64,000 nucleotides of DNA, from assembly GCA_018266055.1 (NCBI GenBank), contig JAFDYT010000009.1, positions 1 through 64,000 of the forward strand. Reading direction: 5' to 3'. The notes beneath the pieces are model-generated. The model had not been told where the DNA came from and searched no databases. It saw only the letters and a program-made list of their open reading frames with translations. The translations under genes and the position numbers were made by a program. The DNA is from Bacteroidota bacterium. Its GTDB lineage: Bacteria; Bacteroidota; Bacteroidia; Cytophagales; Cyclobacteriaceae. This document shows positions 54,665 to 63,085 of the stretch, in pieces. Numbering within the stretch: position 1 is the first letter of the stretch; every line of letters begins with the position of its first letter.

Positions 54665-55405
54665 TTAAAGTTCTCTCACCCAAATGTTGCGGTAGCTCAC
54701 CGGGTTGCCGTGATCTTGTAATTTGATAGAAGCCTTTCCGTGCGATTGATACACCGGTAGTCCTTTGAATTCGGTCGGTCCGGTAAGTTGAGTGTGATTT
54801 TGGACGATCACACCGTTGTGAATTACCGTGATGTACGCGGGCACAATCACGCGACCATTTTCGCTGAAGCGTGGCGCTGTATAAATTACATCGTACGTTT
54901 GCCACTCACCAGGTTTGCGACACGCATTGACCAACGGGATGGACTGCTTGTACAGTGATCCGGCTTGACCGTTTGAATACGTCACGCTTTCATAGCTGTC
55001 CAGCACTTGCAACTCATAGCGTTCCTGAAGAAAAATTCCGCTGTTGCCACGACCCTGGCCTTCGCCCACGATCACCGAAGGTGCACGCCATTCAATGTGC
55101 AGTTGAATATCACCAAAGGTTTGCTTCGTTTTGATATCACCGGCTCCTTTGGCTACAGTAAATGCGCCATCGGCTACTTCCCATTTTGCATCGGCGCCGG
55201 CTAGTGTACTCCACTTCGATAAGTCCTTGCCGTCAAACAACACGATAGCGTCCGAAGGGGCTTCGCCAGGATTTGTGCCCGGAGTGACTTTCACCGGTTT
55301 CAGATCCCACACTTCAGTGACTTTAGGATCAAGTTGCTCACGCGGCGTCTGCGCCCACACTGTTGCAGAAATTAGCAGCAGCAAAAAGGAAAAGGTATTC
55401 TTCAT
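54665..55405 (-). CDS. DUF1080 secreted protein (putative glycan-binding or hydrolase fold)
   Basis: 246 residues; signal peptide 1-19 (ends VWAQ). A single concanavalin-like DUF1080 domain: LFDGKDLSKWSTLAGADAKW, DIQLHIEWRAP, GNSGIFLQERYELQVLDSY and the end motif ISYRN-like PVSYRNIWVREL. Members act on sugar derivatives such as 3-keto-disaccharides; the quinoprotein gene is close by, but a link is only a guess. Confidence 0.9.
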   Translation of the reverse strand: MKNTFSFLLLLISATVWAQTPREQLDPKVTEVWDLKPVKVTPGTNPGEAPSDAIVLFDGKDLSKWSTLAGADAKWEVADGAFTVAKGAGDIKTKQTFGDIQLHIEWRAPSVIVGEGQGRGNSGIFLQERYELQVLDSYESVTYSNGQAGSLYKQSIPLVNACRKPGEWQTYDVIYTAPRFSENGRVIVPAYITVIHNGVIVQNHTQLTGPTEFKGLPVYQSHGKASIKLQDHGNPVSYRNIWVREL

Positions 55406-55434
55406 AAAAGAAATTGGTTTGTATTAAGGTGGTC

Positions 55435-55746
55435 TTATTTTTTTGCTTTTGTATAGATCAGGATCACTCCATACTTCCCTTTTTCGCCATAGGCTTTCAA
55501 CGCCTGATCGTCTTTTAACACATCAACACGTTCGATGTTGTTAGGGTCGATGTTGTTAATCGGGCTTACCATTTTTGTCGAGTCCGTATTGCTCTTCACC
55601 AACTCAGGCATTGCCCTCCCGTCAAGGATGAACAAAGGAGGATGTACTGTCGGTGTTCCAGATTGGATAATTTTTACCGTTGGCTCCTGCGCATACCCCG
55701 CCACAGCAAGACCCAACACACACACGAAAGAAAATAAATATTTCAT
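55435..55746 (-). CDS. Stand-alone TonB-receptor plug-like secreted protein
   Basis: 103 residues; signal peptide 1-19 (ends GYAQ). The rest resembles the plug segment of SusC/TonB receptors: PPLFILDGRAMPE, then NNIDPNNIERVDVLKDDQALKAYGEKGKYGVILIYTK. No barrel follows. Such short plug proteins may be decoys or partners of TonB systems; function unknown. Confidence 0.85.
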   Translation of the reverse strand: MKYLFSFVCVLGLAVAGYAQEPTVKIIQSGTPTVHPPLFILDGRAMPELVKSNTDSTKMVSPINNIDPNNIERVDVLKDDQALKAYGEKGKYGVILIYTKAKK

Positions 55747-55792
55747 ATTTATTTGTTTTGATGCTCTGTTGAAAAATGAAAGTACAAAAAAA

Positions 55793-56578
55793 TTATTCTT
55801 CGTGATACCGATTGATGATGTGCTGACTTATTATTTTATAAAGCTCTGAAAGCTCAGGATCAGTTTGCAAAAACGTAAGGTGTTTTTCGAGCACCTCAAG
55901 ATCGCCGCGTCTGGCCGGACCAGTCTGCGCCGACTCAGGATCAAGTTGCAGGCTTTTAGTGATTGTCTCCGAAATCAACGGCTTGAGCCAGGCGTACTCT
56001 AAACCGTTTTGCTCCATGATTGTCTTTGCAATGGTGAGCATGTGGTTGGTGAAGTTAGAAGCAAACACTGCAGCGACGTGCATTGCCTTTCGCTCCTCTG
56101 ATCCAATTCGCTTCACCTGAAGGCTGATGGCTTTCGCCAGTGCAAACAGGATTGACTCAGTCTCTTCGTTAAGGCTTTCAATAAAAATGGGTATTTTCCT
56201 AAAATCCACTTTTTTATTTTTGGTGAATGTCTGAAGTGGATAAAACACACCCAGATTAGGTGTAGCCGAATATTGCAAATCGCTTAGCGGTACACTTCCT
56301 GAGGTGTGGATCAACACAGCATCGTCAGGCAAAATAATTTCTTTGGCAATTTCTGGAATCGCGTCGTCGCTGGCAGCTATAATAAAGACGGATGAAGGGC
56401 TGGTCGAAAAGTCAAGCGTAGCTTTTACTTCTGCCTGATACAATCGCGCGGTCAGCGCCTCAGCGCGTCGGGCATTGGGGCTGTACACTTCTTTCACCAC
56501 AAACCCGGCGTTGTCTAGCGCAGGGGCAAGATGCCAGGCTAGGTTTCCCGATCCGATGAAAGAAATATTTTCCGGCAC
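55793..56578 (-). CDS. Rossmann-like and DUF2520 domain protein
   Basis: 261 residues from GTG. N-terminal Rossmann fold (FIGSGNLAWHLAPALDNAGF) similar to the F420-oxidoreductase/ProC group, and a C-terminal helical DUF2520 domain (KAMHVAAVFASNFTNHML). Widely conserved in Bacteroidota, role not established. Third gene of glmM-cysteine desulfurase-DUF2520 (12-nt gap). Confidence 0.88.
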   Translation of the reverse strand: MPENISFIGSGNLAWHLAPALDNAGFVVKEVYSPNARRAEALTARLYQAEVKATLDFSTSPSSVFIIAASDDAIPEIAKEIILPDDAVLIHTSGSVPLSDLQYSATPNLGVFYPLQTFTKNKKVDFRKIPIFIESLNEETESILFALAKAISLQVKRIGSEERKAMHVAAVFASNFTNHMLTIAKTIMEQNGLEYAWLKPLISETITKSLQLDPESAQTGPARRGDLEVLEKHLTFLQTDPELSELYKIISQHIINRYHEE

Positions 56579-56590
56579 TGCTTACAAAAA

Positions 56591-57730
56591 CTAAGCCTCG
56601 ACTTTTATAAGTTCTGCAATTTTGCTTACCGCGAAATCGATCTCTTGCTGCGTGTTGTATTTGCTGAAAGAAAAGCGAACCGCCCCTCTTTTGGAGTTAG
56701 GGTAGATCGCCCCCAACACATGTGAGCCTGTAGATGCGCCACTGGAGCAAGCACTTCCGCCCGAGGCCGACACCCCTTGCATATCAAGATTGAAAAGCAT
56801 CATTTCATTTTCTTCCGATTCAGGAAACGATACATTGAGCACGGTATAAAGGCTGCGTTCAAGGTTGTCTGAATCGCCGTGAAAAGTGACGCCCGGCACC
56901 AATGCCTTCAGCTTTTCGATCATGTATTTTTTAAGCTTCGTCACGTGTGCTTCGTGTTCAGCCATTTCGCGATAGCAAATCTCCAGCGCTTTAGCAAGTC
57001 CGATGATGCCGTACACATTCTCGGTGCCTCCGCGCATGTTCCGCTCTTGCGCACCGCCATGAACCATCGGCTTTATTTTTTTGTCCTTGTTGATGTACAT
57101 GAAACCAACGCCTTTGGGGCCATGAAATTTATGTGCTGCCGCGGTGAGTCCATGCACTTTGATCTGCTTGAGGTCGTGCTTGTAATGACCCATCGTTTGC
57201 ACAGTGTCAGAATGAAAATACGCATTGTACTGCTGACACAACTCGCCGACTCTTTGAAGATCCAGCAAGTTTCCGATCTCGTTATTGGCATGCATGAGCG
57301 AAACCAACGCGCCCGGCAACTCTTTCAATAATTTTTCAAGATCTGCCAAATCAACATGGCCCTTTTCGTCGAGGCGCACGTGATGCAGTTGAATGACACC
57401 TTGCTTCTCAAGCGTTTCGAGCGTGTGCGTTACCGCATGATGTTCAATGGGCGTAGAGATCGCATGCTTCAAGTGATACGTTTGAATGGCGCTTGTGATA
57501 ATCGTATTGTCGGCTTCAGTGCCACCGGAAGTAAAAATGATCTCGCCAGGAGTGCAGTTGAGAAGCTCCGCAATTTTCTTGCGAGCCGACTCAATCGCTG
57601 CACGCACCTTGCGCCCGTGTGCATGCGTGGAAGAAGGATTACCGAAGTCTTCGAGCATGAACGGTTTCATGGCTTCAAATACCTCGGGGTCAAGAGGTGT
57701 AGTCGCTGCGTTGTCTAAATAAACTCTCAT
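56591..57730 (-). CDS. Cysteine desulfurase (NifS/IscS type)
   Basis: 379 residues. PLP lysine Lys201 (TAAAHKFHGPKG), His around 97 in IEHHAV, and catalytic Cys328 in the flexible loop SASGGSACSSGASTGSHVL. Supplies sulfur for Fe-S clusters or tRNA thiolation; the loop and length fit class I (IscS/NifS). No iscU or mnmA nearby, so the specific role is open. Seventeen nt after glmM. Confidence 0.94.
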   Translation of the reverse strand: MRVYLDNAATTPLDPEVFEAMKPFMLEDFGNPSSTHAHGRKVRAAIESARKKIAELLNCTPGEIIFTSGGTEADNTIITSAIQTYHLKHAISTPIEHHAVTHTLETLEKQGVIQLHHVRLDEKGHVDLADLEKLLKELPGALVSLMHANNEIGNLLDLQRVGELCQQYNAYFHSDTVQTMGHYKHDLKQIKVHGLTAAAHKFHGPKGVGFMYINKDKKIKPMVHGGAQERNMRGGTENVYGIIGLAKALEICYREMAEHEAHVTKLKKYMIEKLKALVPGVTFHGDSDNLERSLYTVLNVSFPESEENEMMLFNLDMQGVSASGGSACSSGASTGSHVLGAIYPNSKRGAVRFSFSKYNTQQEIDFAVSKIAELIKVEA

Positions 57731-57747
57731 GATGAATACGATTTTTC

Positions 57748-59133
57748 TTACCCGATGATAGCTTTAATATCGTTGATGATCCGTATGGCTAACTCATTAG
57801 CCTTCTTTTCATTTTGCGATTCGGCATAAATGCGGATGATCGGCTCAGTATTGCTTTTGCGCAAGTGAATCCACTCCTTTTCCTTTTCGAAGTCGATCTT
57901 TACGCCATCAATCGCATTGATTTTTTCGTGCTGATATTTTTCTTTCACTTTTTCCAACACTGCATCGACATTGATCGCCGGCGTGAGTTCAATTTTATTT
58001 TTAGAGATAAAATATTCAGGATATGATTTTCTTAACTCCGATGCCGTTTTTTTACTCTTTGCCAGATGAGTCAAAAACAGTGCAATGCCCATCAGCGCAT
58101 CGCGACCGTAATGGAGCTCGGGAAAAATAACGCCGCCGTTTCCTTCACCACCTATTACCGCACGGCTTTCTTTCATCAGCGTCACGACGTTTACTTCGCC
58201 AACGGCTGCCGCCGAATATTTTCCGCTTGCCTTTTCGGTTACGTCGCGAAGCGCGCGTGTGGACGATAAATTCGAAACTGTATTCCCCTTTCGCTTGCTC
58301 AGCACGTAGTCAGCTACTGCCACCAGTGTGTATTCTTCGCCGAAAGGCTTACCATCTTCCTGCACTAACGCAAGCCGATCCACGTCCGGATCCACAATGA
58401 TTCCCAGGTGAAACTTTCCTTTCTTCACTTCCTTACAAATCGTTTTAATATTTTCAGGAAGAGGTTCTGGATTGTGCGGAAATTTTCCCGTCGGCTCGCA
58501 ATACAATTTCTTGATCGTCTTCACGCCGAGTTCCTTCAACAGCAATGGCACAGCAATGCCGCCGGTAGAATTCACCGCGTCCACTACGATTTTAAATTTG
58601 GCATTTTGAATCGCCTTTACATCCACCAGCTTATTTTTCTTAATCAGCTCGATGTGTTTTTTGATATAGTGCGTTGCTTGCGTGTAGCTTCCCAGTTTTT
58701 CAACCGGGGCAAAATCGAAAGCTTCGGTTTCAGCCAGTCTCAACACTTCGGCGCCATCGGCACCGGAAATAAATTCGCCCTTCTCGTTCAGCAACTTCAG
58801 CGCATTCCATTGAATGGGGTTATGACTCGCCGTAAGGATAATTCCGCCTCCGGCTTTTTCAATCGGAACAGCGATTTCTACGGTCGGTGTTGTAGATAAG
58901 CCCACATCCACAACGTGGAGGCCAAGTCCCTGAAGTGTATTGCTCACCAAGTTGCTCACCATTTCCCCGGAAAGACGCGCATCGCGGCCAATCACAATTT
59001 TTTTTCCTCCACGGGATTTCACCCAGATGCCAAAAGCAGAGGCAAATTTCACCACATCAACTGGGGTAAGGGCTTCGCCAGACTTACCACCGATGGTGCC
59101 GCGAATACCAGAGATCGATTTAATTAGAGTCAC
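57748..59133 (-). CDS. glmM: Phosphoglucosamine mutase (phosphohexomutase)
   Basis: 461 residues from GTG. Catalytic Ser103 in LTASHNPIQWNALK, metal loop DPDVDRLALV, sugar loop GGEGNGGVI, and phosphate loop LRKSNTEPIIRIY. Converts glucosamine 6-phosphate to the 1-phosphate for wall precursors; phosphomannomutase activity cannot be excluded. First gene of its operon. Confidence 0.92.
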   Translation of the reverse strand: MTLIKSISGIRGTIGGKSGEALTPVDVVKFASAFGIWVKSRGGKKIVIGRDARLSGEMVSNLVSNTLQGLGLHVVDVGLSTTPTVEIAVPIEKAGGGIILTASHNPIQWNALKLLNEKGEFISGADGAEVLRLAETEAFDFAPVEKLGSYTQATHYIKKHIELIKKNKLVDVKAIQNAKFKIVVDAVNSTGGIAVPLLLKELGVKTIKKLYCEPTGKFPHNPEPLPENIKTICKEVKKGKFHLGIIVDPDVDRLALVQEDGKPFGEEYTLVAVADYVLSKRKGNTVSNLSSTRALRDVTEKASGKYSAAAVGEVNVVTLMKESRAVIGGEGNGGVIFPELHYGRDALMGIALFLTHLAKSKKTASELRKSYPEYFISKNKIELTPAINVDAVLEKVKEKYQHEKINAIDGVKIDFEKEKEWIHLRKSNTEPIIRIYAESQNEKKANELAIRIINDIKAIIG

Positions 59134-59148
59134 AATTCGAAAATTTCA

Positions 59149-59156
59149 CAAATGTA
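59149..59156 (-). promoter_or_regulatory. -7 box of the glmM operon
   Basis: The minus strand reads TACATTTG, a perfect TAnnTTTG, 15 nt before the GTG start of glmM. Confidence 0.55.
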
Positions 59157-59250
59157 CGATTTACGTTCTTACGATTTAAGTGCCTTACAGTCAAAATAAT
59201 CAAGCCTTAAATTGTAAATCGCAAACAAGGATTAATTGTAAATTGGCCCT

Positions 59251-60066
59251 ATGAAAAAACCGCTCTCCGCTCCTGACCTCAACCGTGAGGCTAAACTCAA
59301 AGCTTTTGATCGCCTGTTGACCGTGCTCGACGAACTTCGCGAAAATTGTCCATGGGATAAAAAGCAAACTCTTGAAAGCCTGCGGCACCTGACCATCGAA
59401 GAAACCTACGAACTTTCGGATGCCATACTCGAAAGTAATCTCACCGAAGTGAAAAAAGAACTTGGCGACCTGATGCTGCACAATGTGTTTTACGCTCGCA
59501 TCGCCTCGGAGATGAAAGTGTTTGACATGGCCGATGTGCTTAACTCGATTTGTGATAAACTCATCGAGCGGCATCCGCACGTGTATGGCGATGTCGTGGC
59601 CGACGACGAAAAGGCGGTGAAAGAGAATTGGGAGAAAATAAAACTGAGAACAGGAAACAAGTCGGTGCTGGAAGGTGTGCCAAAATCATTGCCTGCGCTG
59701 GTGAAAGCCATGCGCGTGCAAGACAAAGCCCGCGGCGTAGGCTTTGATTGGGAGAAGAAAGAACAAGTGTGGCAAAAGGTGGAAGAAGAAATGCAGGAGT
59801 TTAAAGCCGAGTTCAATGTAGAATCCAATACGCCGATCGACAAGCAAAAGGCGTTGGCCGAATTTGGGGATCTTCTTTTTTCACTTGTCAATTATTCGCG
59901 CTTTCTGGGTATTGATGCCGAAGAAGCGCTGGAGCGCACGAACAAAAAATTCATCAAGCGTTTTCAGTTTTTAGAGACCGAATCTGCCAAAGACTGAAAA
60001 AAAATGGGCGAAATGTCGCTGGCCGAAATGGATGAATATTGGGAAAAGGCAAAATCACTTTCATGA
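59251..60066 (+). CDS. mazG: MazG nucleotide pyrophosphohydrolase, with in-frame TGA near the 3' end
   Basis: The uninterrupted part (59251-59997, 248 codons) has both MazG domains: CPWDKKQTLESLRHLTIEETYELSDAI with the EExxD metal motifs, and a second copy after RVQDKARGVGFDWEKK. It stops at TGA 59995-59997. In the same frame, 22 further codons run to TGA 60064-60066 and encode MGEMSLAEMDEYWEKAKSL, which is the family's normal C-terminal tail. The thioesterase ATG overlaps that second stop as ATGA, the usual coupling. So the gene originally ended at 60066. The TGA likely truncates the protein by about 23 residues; the catalytic domains remain intact and activity is probably kept. Confidence 0.88.
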
Positions 60067-60518
60067 ACTTGTCGCAACTTCATCGCATCCGGCAAACCGC
60101 CATTGATAAAAACTGGAAAGAAATGGAGGCGTTTTTCAATGCGTCTGTTCAGTTGAAACATAGTGGCATTCGCGTGGACCTTTCTGACATCTCAAAACCG
60201 TTGGTGATTATTGATCAGGTGCAAGAGCATCACCGAGGAGGTGTGGGCACTGAAGCCGTGAATGGCGCCGTAATTGCAATGTTGGCTGATCTTGCGATCG
60301 GCCTTTTGGGATTGCCACATTATACAGAAGGAATGACCGGCACCAGCAACCTAAGCATTACCTACGCCAAGCCGCTAGTGACGAGCAAAGTGGTGGTGAG
60401 TGCAGAACAAACCGAAGTAATCAATAAGCGTATTTTCGGAGTGGTGCGTGTGATGAACGACCGCGGAGAAGTTTGCGCGTACGCTACCGGCGCATTGGCG
60501 AAAGGGATTGCTGTTTGA
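60063..60518 (+). CDS. PaaI-family hotdog thioesterase
   Basis: 151 residues from the ATG that overlaps the original mazG stop. Hotdog fold with HHRGGVGTEAVNGAVIAMLADLA and LSITYAKPLVTSKVVVSAEQ. Hydrolyses acyl-CoA or related thioesters; substrate unknown. Confidence 0.87.
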   Translation: MNLSQLHRIRQTAIDKNWKEMEAFFNASVQLKHSGIRVDLSDISKPLVIIDQVQEHHRGGVGTEAVNGAVIAMLADLAIGLLGLPHYTEGMTGTSNLSITYAKPLVTSKVVVSAEQTEVINKRIFGVVRVMNDRGEVCAYATGALAKGIAV

Positions 60519-60521
60519 GTT

Positions 60522-62990
60522 TTAATTATCCCAATCAAAGTATTCGTCCTTCTGAAGCTCCACTTCTTTTTTCTTTTTGATGCCACGGTTCTGGAAGGCT
60601 TCCTTCAATTCCTTTACTTCCTTTTTAAGGTCGCTTACAATCTTTTTCTTGGTAGCCTCTTTGTCGAGTTTTACCTCGTAGTTATCGGTAGTGCCTACGA
60701 TTTTCAAGAAAATCTTTGACTGCCCGCCGCCCGTATCTTCAATTGCGCCAAATGCCTCGTCAGGATCAATTTTCTTTTTGTTGCGCAGCGGTGCGATCAC
60801 GCGATAGTCAATGTGCTGATCAAACGTGTGCGTGCCGCTAAGCGAAATATTGGTGGCATTAGTGCGCACTTCCATCTGCGGAATAAAAATGGTTTTCTTT
60901 TCAATGTGAATGTCATTTTTCAGATCGCCAAAGCGAAGCTGATTCAATGCCTGATCGTCGAGATAGCGATTGAGTTTTTGAAGCGGTTCGAAATTATTCA
61001 GTTCGCCATTTTTAATCAGCGCACTGATGTCGGCTGTCAGTGTTTCCGGGTAAAGCGCCAGACTTTGACTCAGCGTTAATTCAAGGCTCACGTCGGCATT
61101 GGCCTGACCTTTCAAATTTTTGGCCTGGATAAAATCCTGATAGAAATTTTCAAACACGTAAAAGACACTGTCCACGTGAATGCCTTCCAACTTAAATGCA
61201 GACGACACATCAATGGCCTTGGGATTCTTCGCATCGACAATGCCGTTTACCTTGAGCGTACCGCCCATCGCCTGAAGCGACAAATTGCGCGACACCGCGA
61301 TCTGATTCTTTACGAGCAAGTCGCCTTTTATCTGGTGCGGCGAAAACTTTTTGTACTTCATGCGTTCCACCGCACAATGAAAATTCAGATGCAGGTTCGG
61401 TGAAATGGCAAAGCCAAAGTTTTGCGAACCCGTCTCGCCAAGACCAAGCGCTACCAACTCATCGAGGTCAAGGAATTTGGATTTCAAATCTGCTTCAATT
61501 CCTATCGGCTGATTTTCGAACAACAGATAGGTAATTACATTTTTTAAAAATCCATTCAGCACAAAATCGCTTTTTTGCAATCGGCCGCCCACATTGCTCA
61601 TGGCGATGTCATTCTTATTGAATTGCAGTGTGCCGTTCCAATTTTCAAAACGAAGATTCTGCTTGCCGGTGGTGAGCGAAATATTTTTCAAGTCGACGGA
61701 ACCTTCTGCCCTCACCTGCTGGGCCGTGCCTTTTTCTTTGAGCAGCGAAAGCTTCCCATCAAAGTGCACATCGGCATCTGCTTCGCCTGAAAGGTTTTTG
61801 ATTTCCTTGAGCGCGATAAAATTCTGGAGCCAGGCCGCCTCCAATCCGCCTTTAAAATCAAGGGATACCACCGGGTCTTCAAAATTTTGAATAGAAAAGT
61901 CTGACTCAAATAATCTGCCGTTGAGTTTGCCTGAAACGTTTTTCAAGAACAATTCTGCCCTGGAAAAATCTCCAAGAGAAGGCGATGCAAAAGAGCCTTC
62001 AATATTGGCATCTTCTATTTTTGATTTGTAGGTCGGGTGAAAGAACGATGCATTTTTACATCCAAAGGTCACCGAAAAAAACGGGCTTCTGTGCTGCGAC
62101 AGTTCGCCTTTCACGGAAAGTGAAAAATAGATTTCGCCTTTGCTTTTGTATTCCTTGAGTCTTTCTGTGACCGACTCGGGAAATAACGAAAGTACAGTTT
62201 GAATATCCGTGTCAAGGCTTTTCAGTTGAAAGTCAATTGTGTTTTTAGTTTGAAACTCATTGCGACCGACAATTTCAAACTCAGACTCACTCAATTTTAC
62301 ATTGGATTTTTCAACGGTCACGCTTTTGTTTTTGTCATCGTAGTTGACAAGAGCCGTGAGGTTAATTTTTTTATTCTTGAGCAACTCCATTCGGCCAATT
62401 CCAATCTGACCGATCGTGACGTCTCCATCGGCTTCAATTTTATACACGTCATTACTTAAACGAACGGAGGCCGTAAGTTTATCGCTAGCAATAAGGTGGT
62501 GTTGCTGCGCCTGCAAATCCTGGTACGAAAATTTGGTATTGACCAATTTTACATTTCGCAAGTCAAAAGAAATACTTTCTCCGCCACTGGCTTTTTTGGT
62601 GATCGTAAAATTATTCACACCCTTCTCATCGATTTTCAAATGGGTGTCACTTTCGTTGATCTGCAAGCCGCGAATAGAATACTTACCATTCCAGGCTTCC
62701 AACGGGTTAAGGTAAAAAGAAACTGTTTTCGCGGTAAGCAACGGATACAACCCGGGTTGGCTGTCCTCAACATACACATCGGTGAATGTAATGGCGAGAT
62801 AAGGGAATTCCTGCCAGGCCGATACATCGATGCGCCCAATAGTGACCGGCGTATTGAGGCTTTTATTCGCCTCGCGGATAAACTCCTGGATGATTTTGTC
62901 TTTAAATAGAATTACCGACGCGCCAAAGGCAATGAGCAATACCGCCAGCGTGAGCAGTGAATACAAAAGAATTTTCCTGACTGTCTTCAA
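60522..62990 (-). CDS. Large AsmA-like envelope protein
   Basis: 822 residues from TTG (no ATG is nearby and the signal anchor KTVRKILLYSLLTLAVLLIAF starts there). AsmA N-terminal region (about 1-120), a long beta-rich middle of repeated DUF-type strands, and an AsmA C-terminal domain (about 600-760). Such proteins bridge inner and outer membrane and help move phospholipids. The last 60 residues are a charged helix (KKEVKELKEAFQNRGIKKKKE). Convergent with the thioesterase gene, stops 3 nt apart. Confidence 0.88.
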   Translation of the reverse strand: MKTVRKILLYSLLTLAVLLIAFGASVILFKDKIIQEFIREANKSLNTPVTIGRIDVSAWQEFPYLAITFTDVYVEDSQPGLYPLLTAKTVSFYLNPLEAWNGKYSIRGLQINESDTHLKIDEKGVNNFTITKKASGGESISFDLRNVKLVNTKFSYQDLQAQQHHLIASDKLTASVRLSNDVYKIEADGDVTIGQIGIGRMELLKNKKINLTALVNYDDKNKSVTVEKSNVKLSESEFEIVGRNEFQTKNTIDFQLKSLDTDIQTVLSLFPESVTERLKEYKSKGEIYFSLSVKGELSQHRSPFFSVTFGCKNASFFHPTYKSKIEDANIEGSFASPSLGDFSRAELFLKNVSGKLNGRLFESDFSIQNFEDPVVSLDFKGGLEAAWLQNFIALKEIKNLSGEADADVHFDGKLSLLKEKGTAQQVRAEGSVDLKNISLTTGKQNLRFENWNGTLQFNKNDIAMSNVGGRLQKSDFVLNGFLKNVITYLLFENQPIGIEADLKSKFLDLDELVALGLGETGSQNFGFAISPNLHLNFHCAVERMKYKKFSPHQIKGDLLVKNQIAVSRNLSLQAMGGTLKVNGIVDAKNPKAIDVSSAFKLEGIHVDSVFYVFENFYQDFIQAKNLKGQANADVSLELTLSQSLALYPETLTADISALIKNGELNNFEPLQKLNRYLDDQALNQLRFGDLKNDIHIEKKTIFIPQMEVRTNATNISLSGTHTFDQHIDYRVIAPLRNKKKIDPDEAFGAIEDTGGGQSKIFLKIVGTTDNYEVKLDKEATKKKIVSDLKKEVKELKEAFQNRGIKKKKEVELQKDEYFDWDN

Positions 62991-63009
62991 CGGTGAAACT
63001 ATTGTACCG

Positions 63010-63017
63010 CAAAATTA
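63010..63017 (-). promoter_or_regulatory. -7 box of the AsmA-like gene
   Basis: The minus strand reads TAATTTTG, a perfect TAnnTTTG, 19 nt before the TTG start. It supports TTG as start. Confidence 0.5.
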
Positions 63018-63085
63018 CCGATTCTGCCGAACCAAACGTAAACGATTCAGCTCAAATCGATATTGCTTTACAATTCATTCAAGAA

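Noticed and set aside
49887..55405. Polysaccharide utilisation locus around the quinoprotein dehydrogenase, DUF1080 and plug-like genes
   Set aside because: No SusC/SusD pair, no other glycan enzymes and mixed strands; the sequence does not support a locus.
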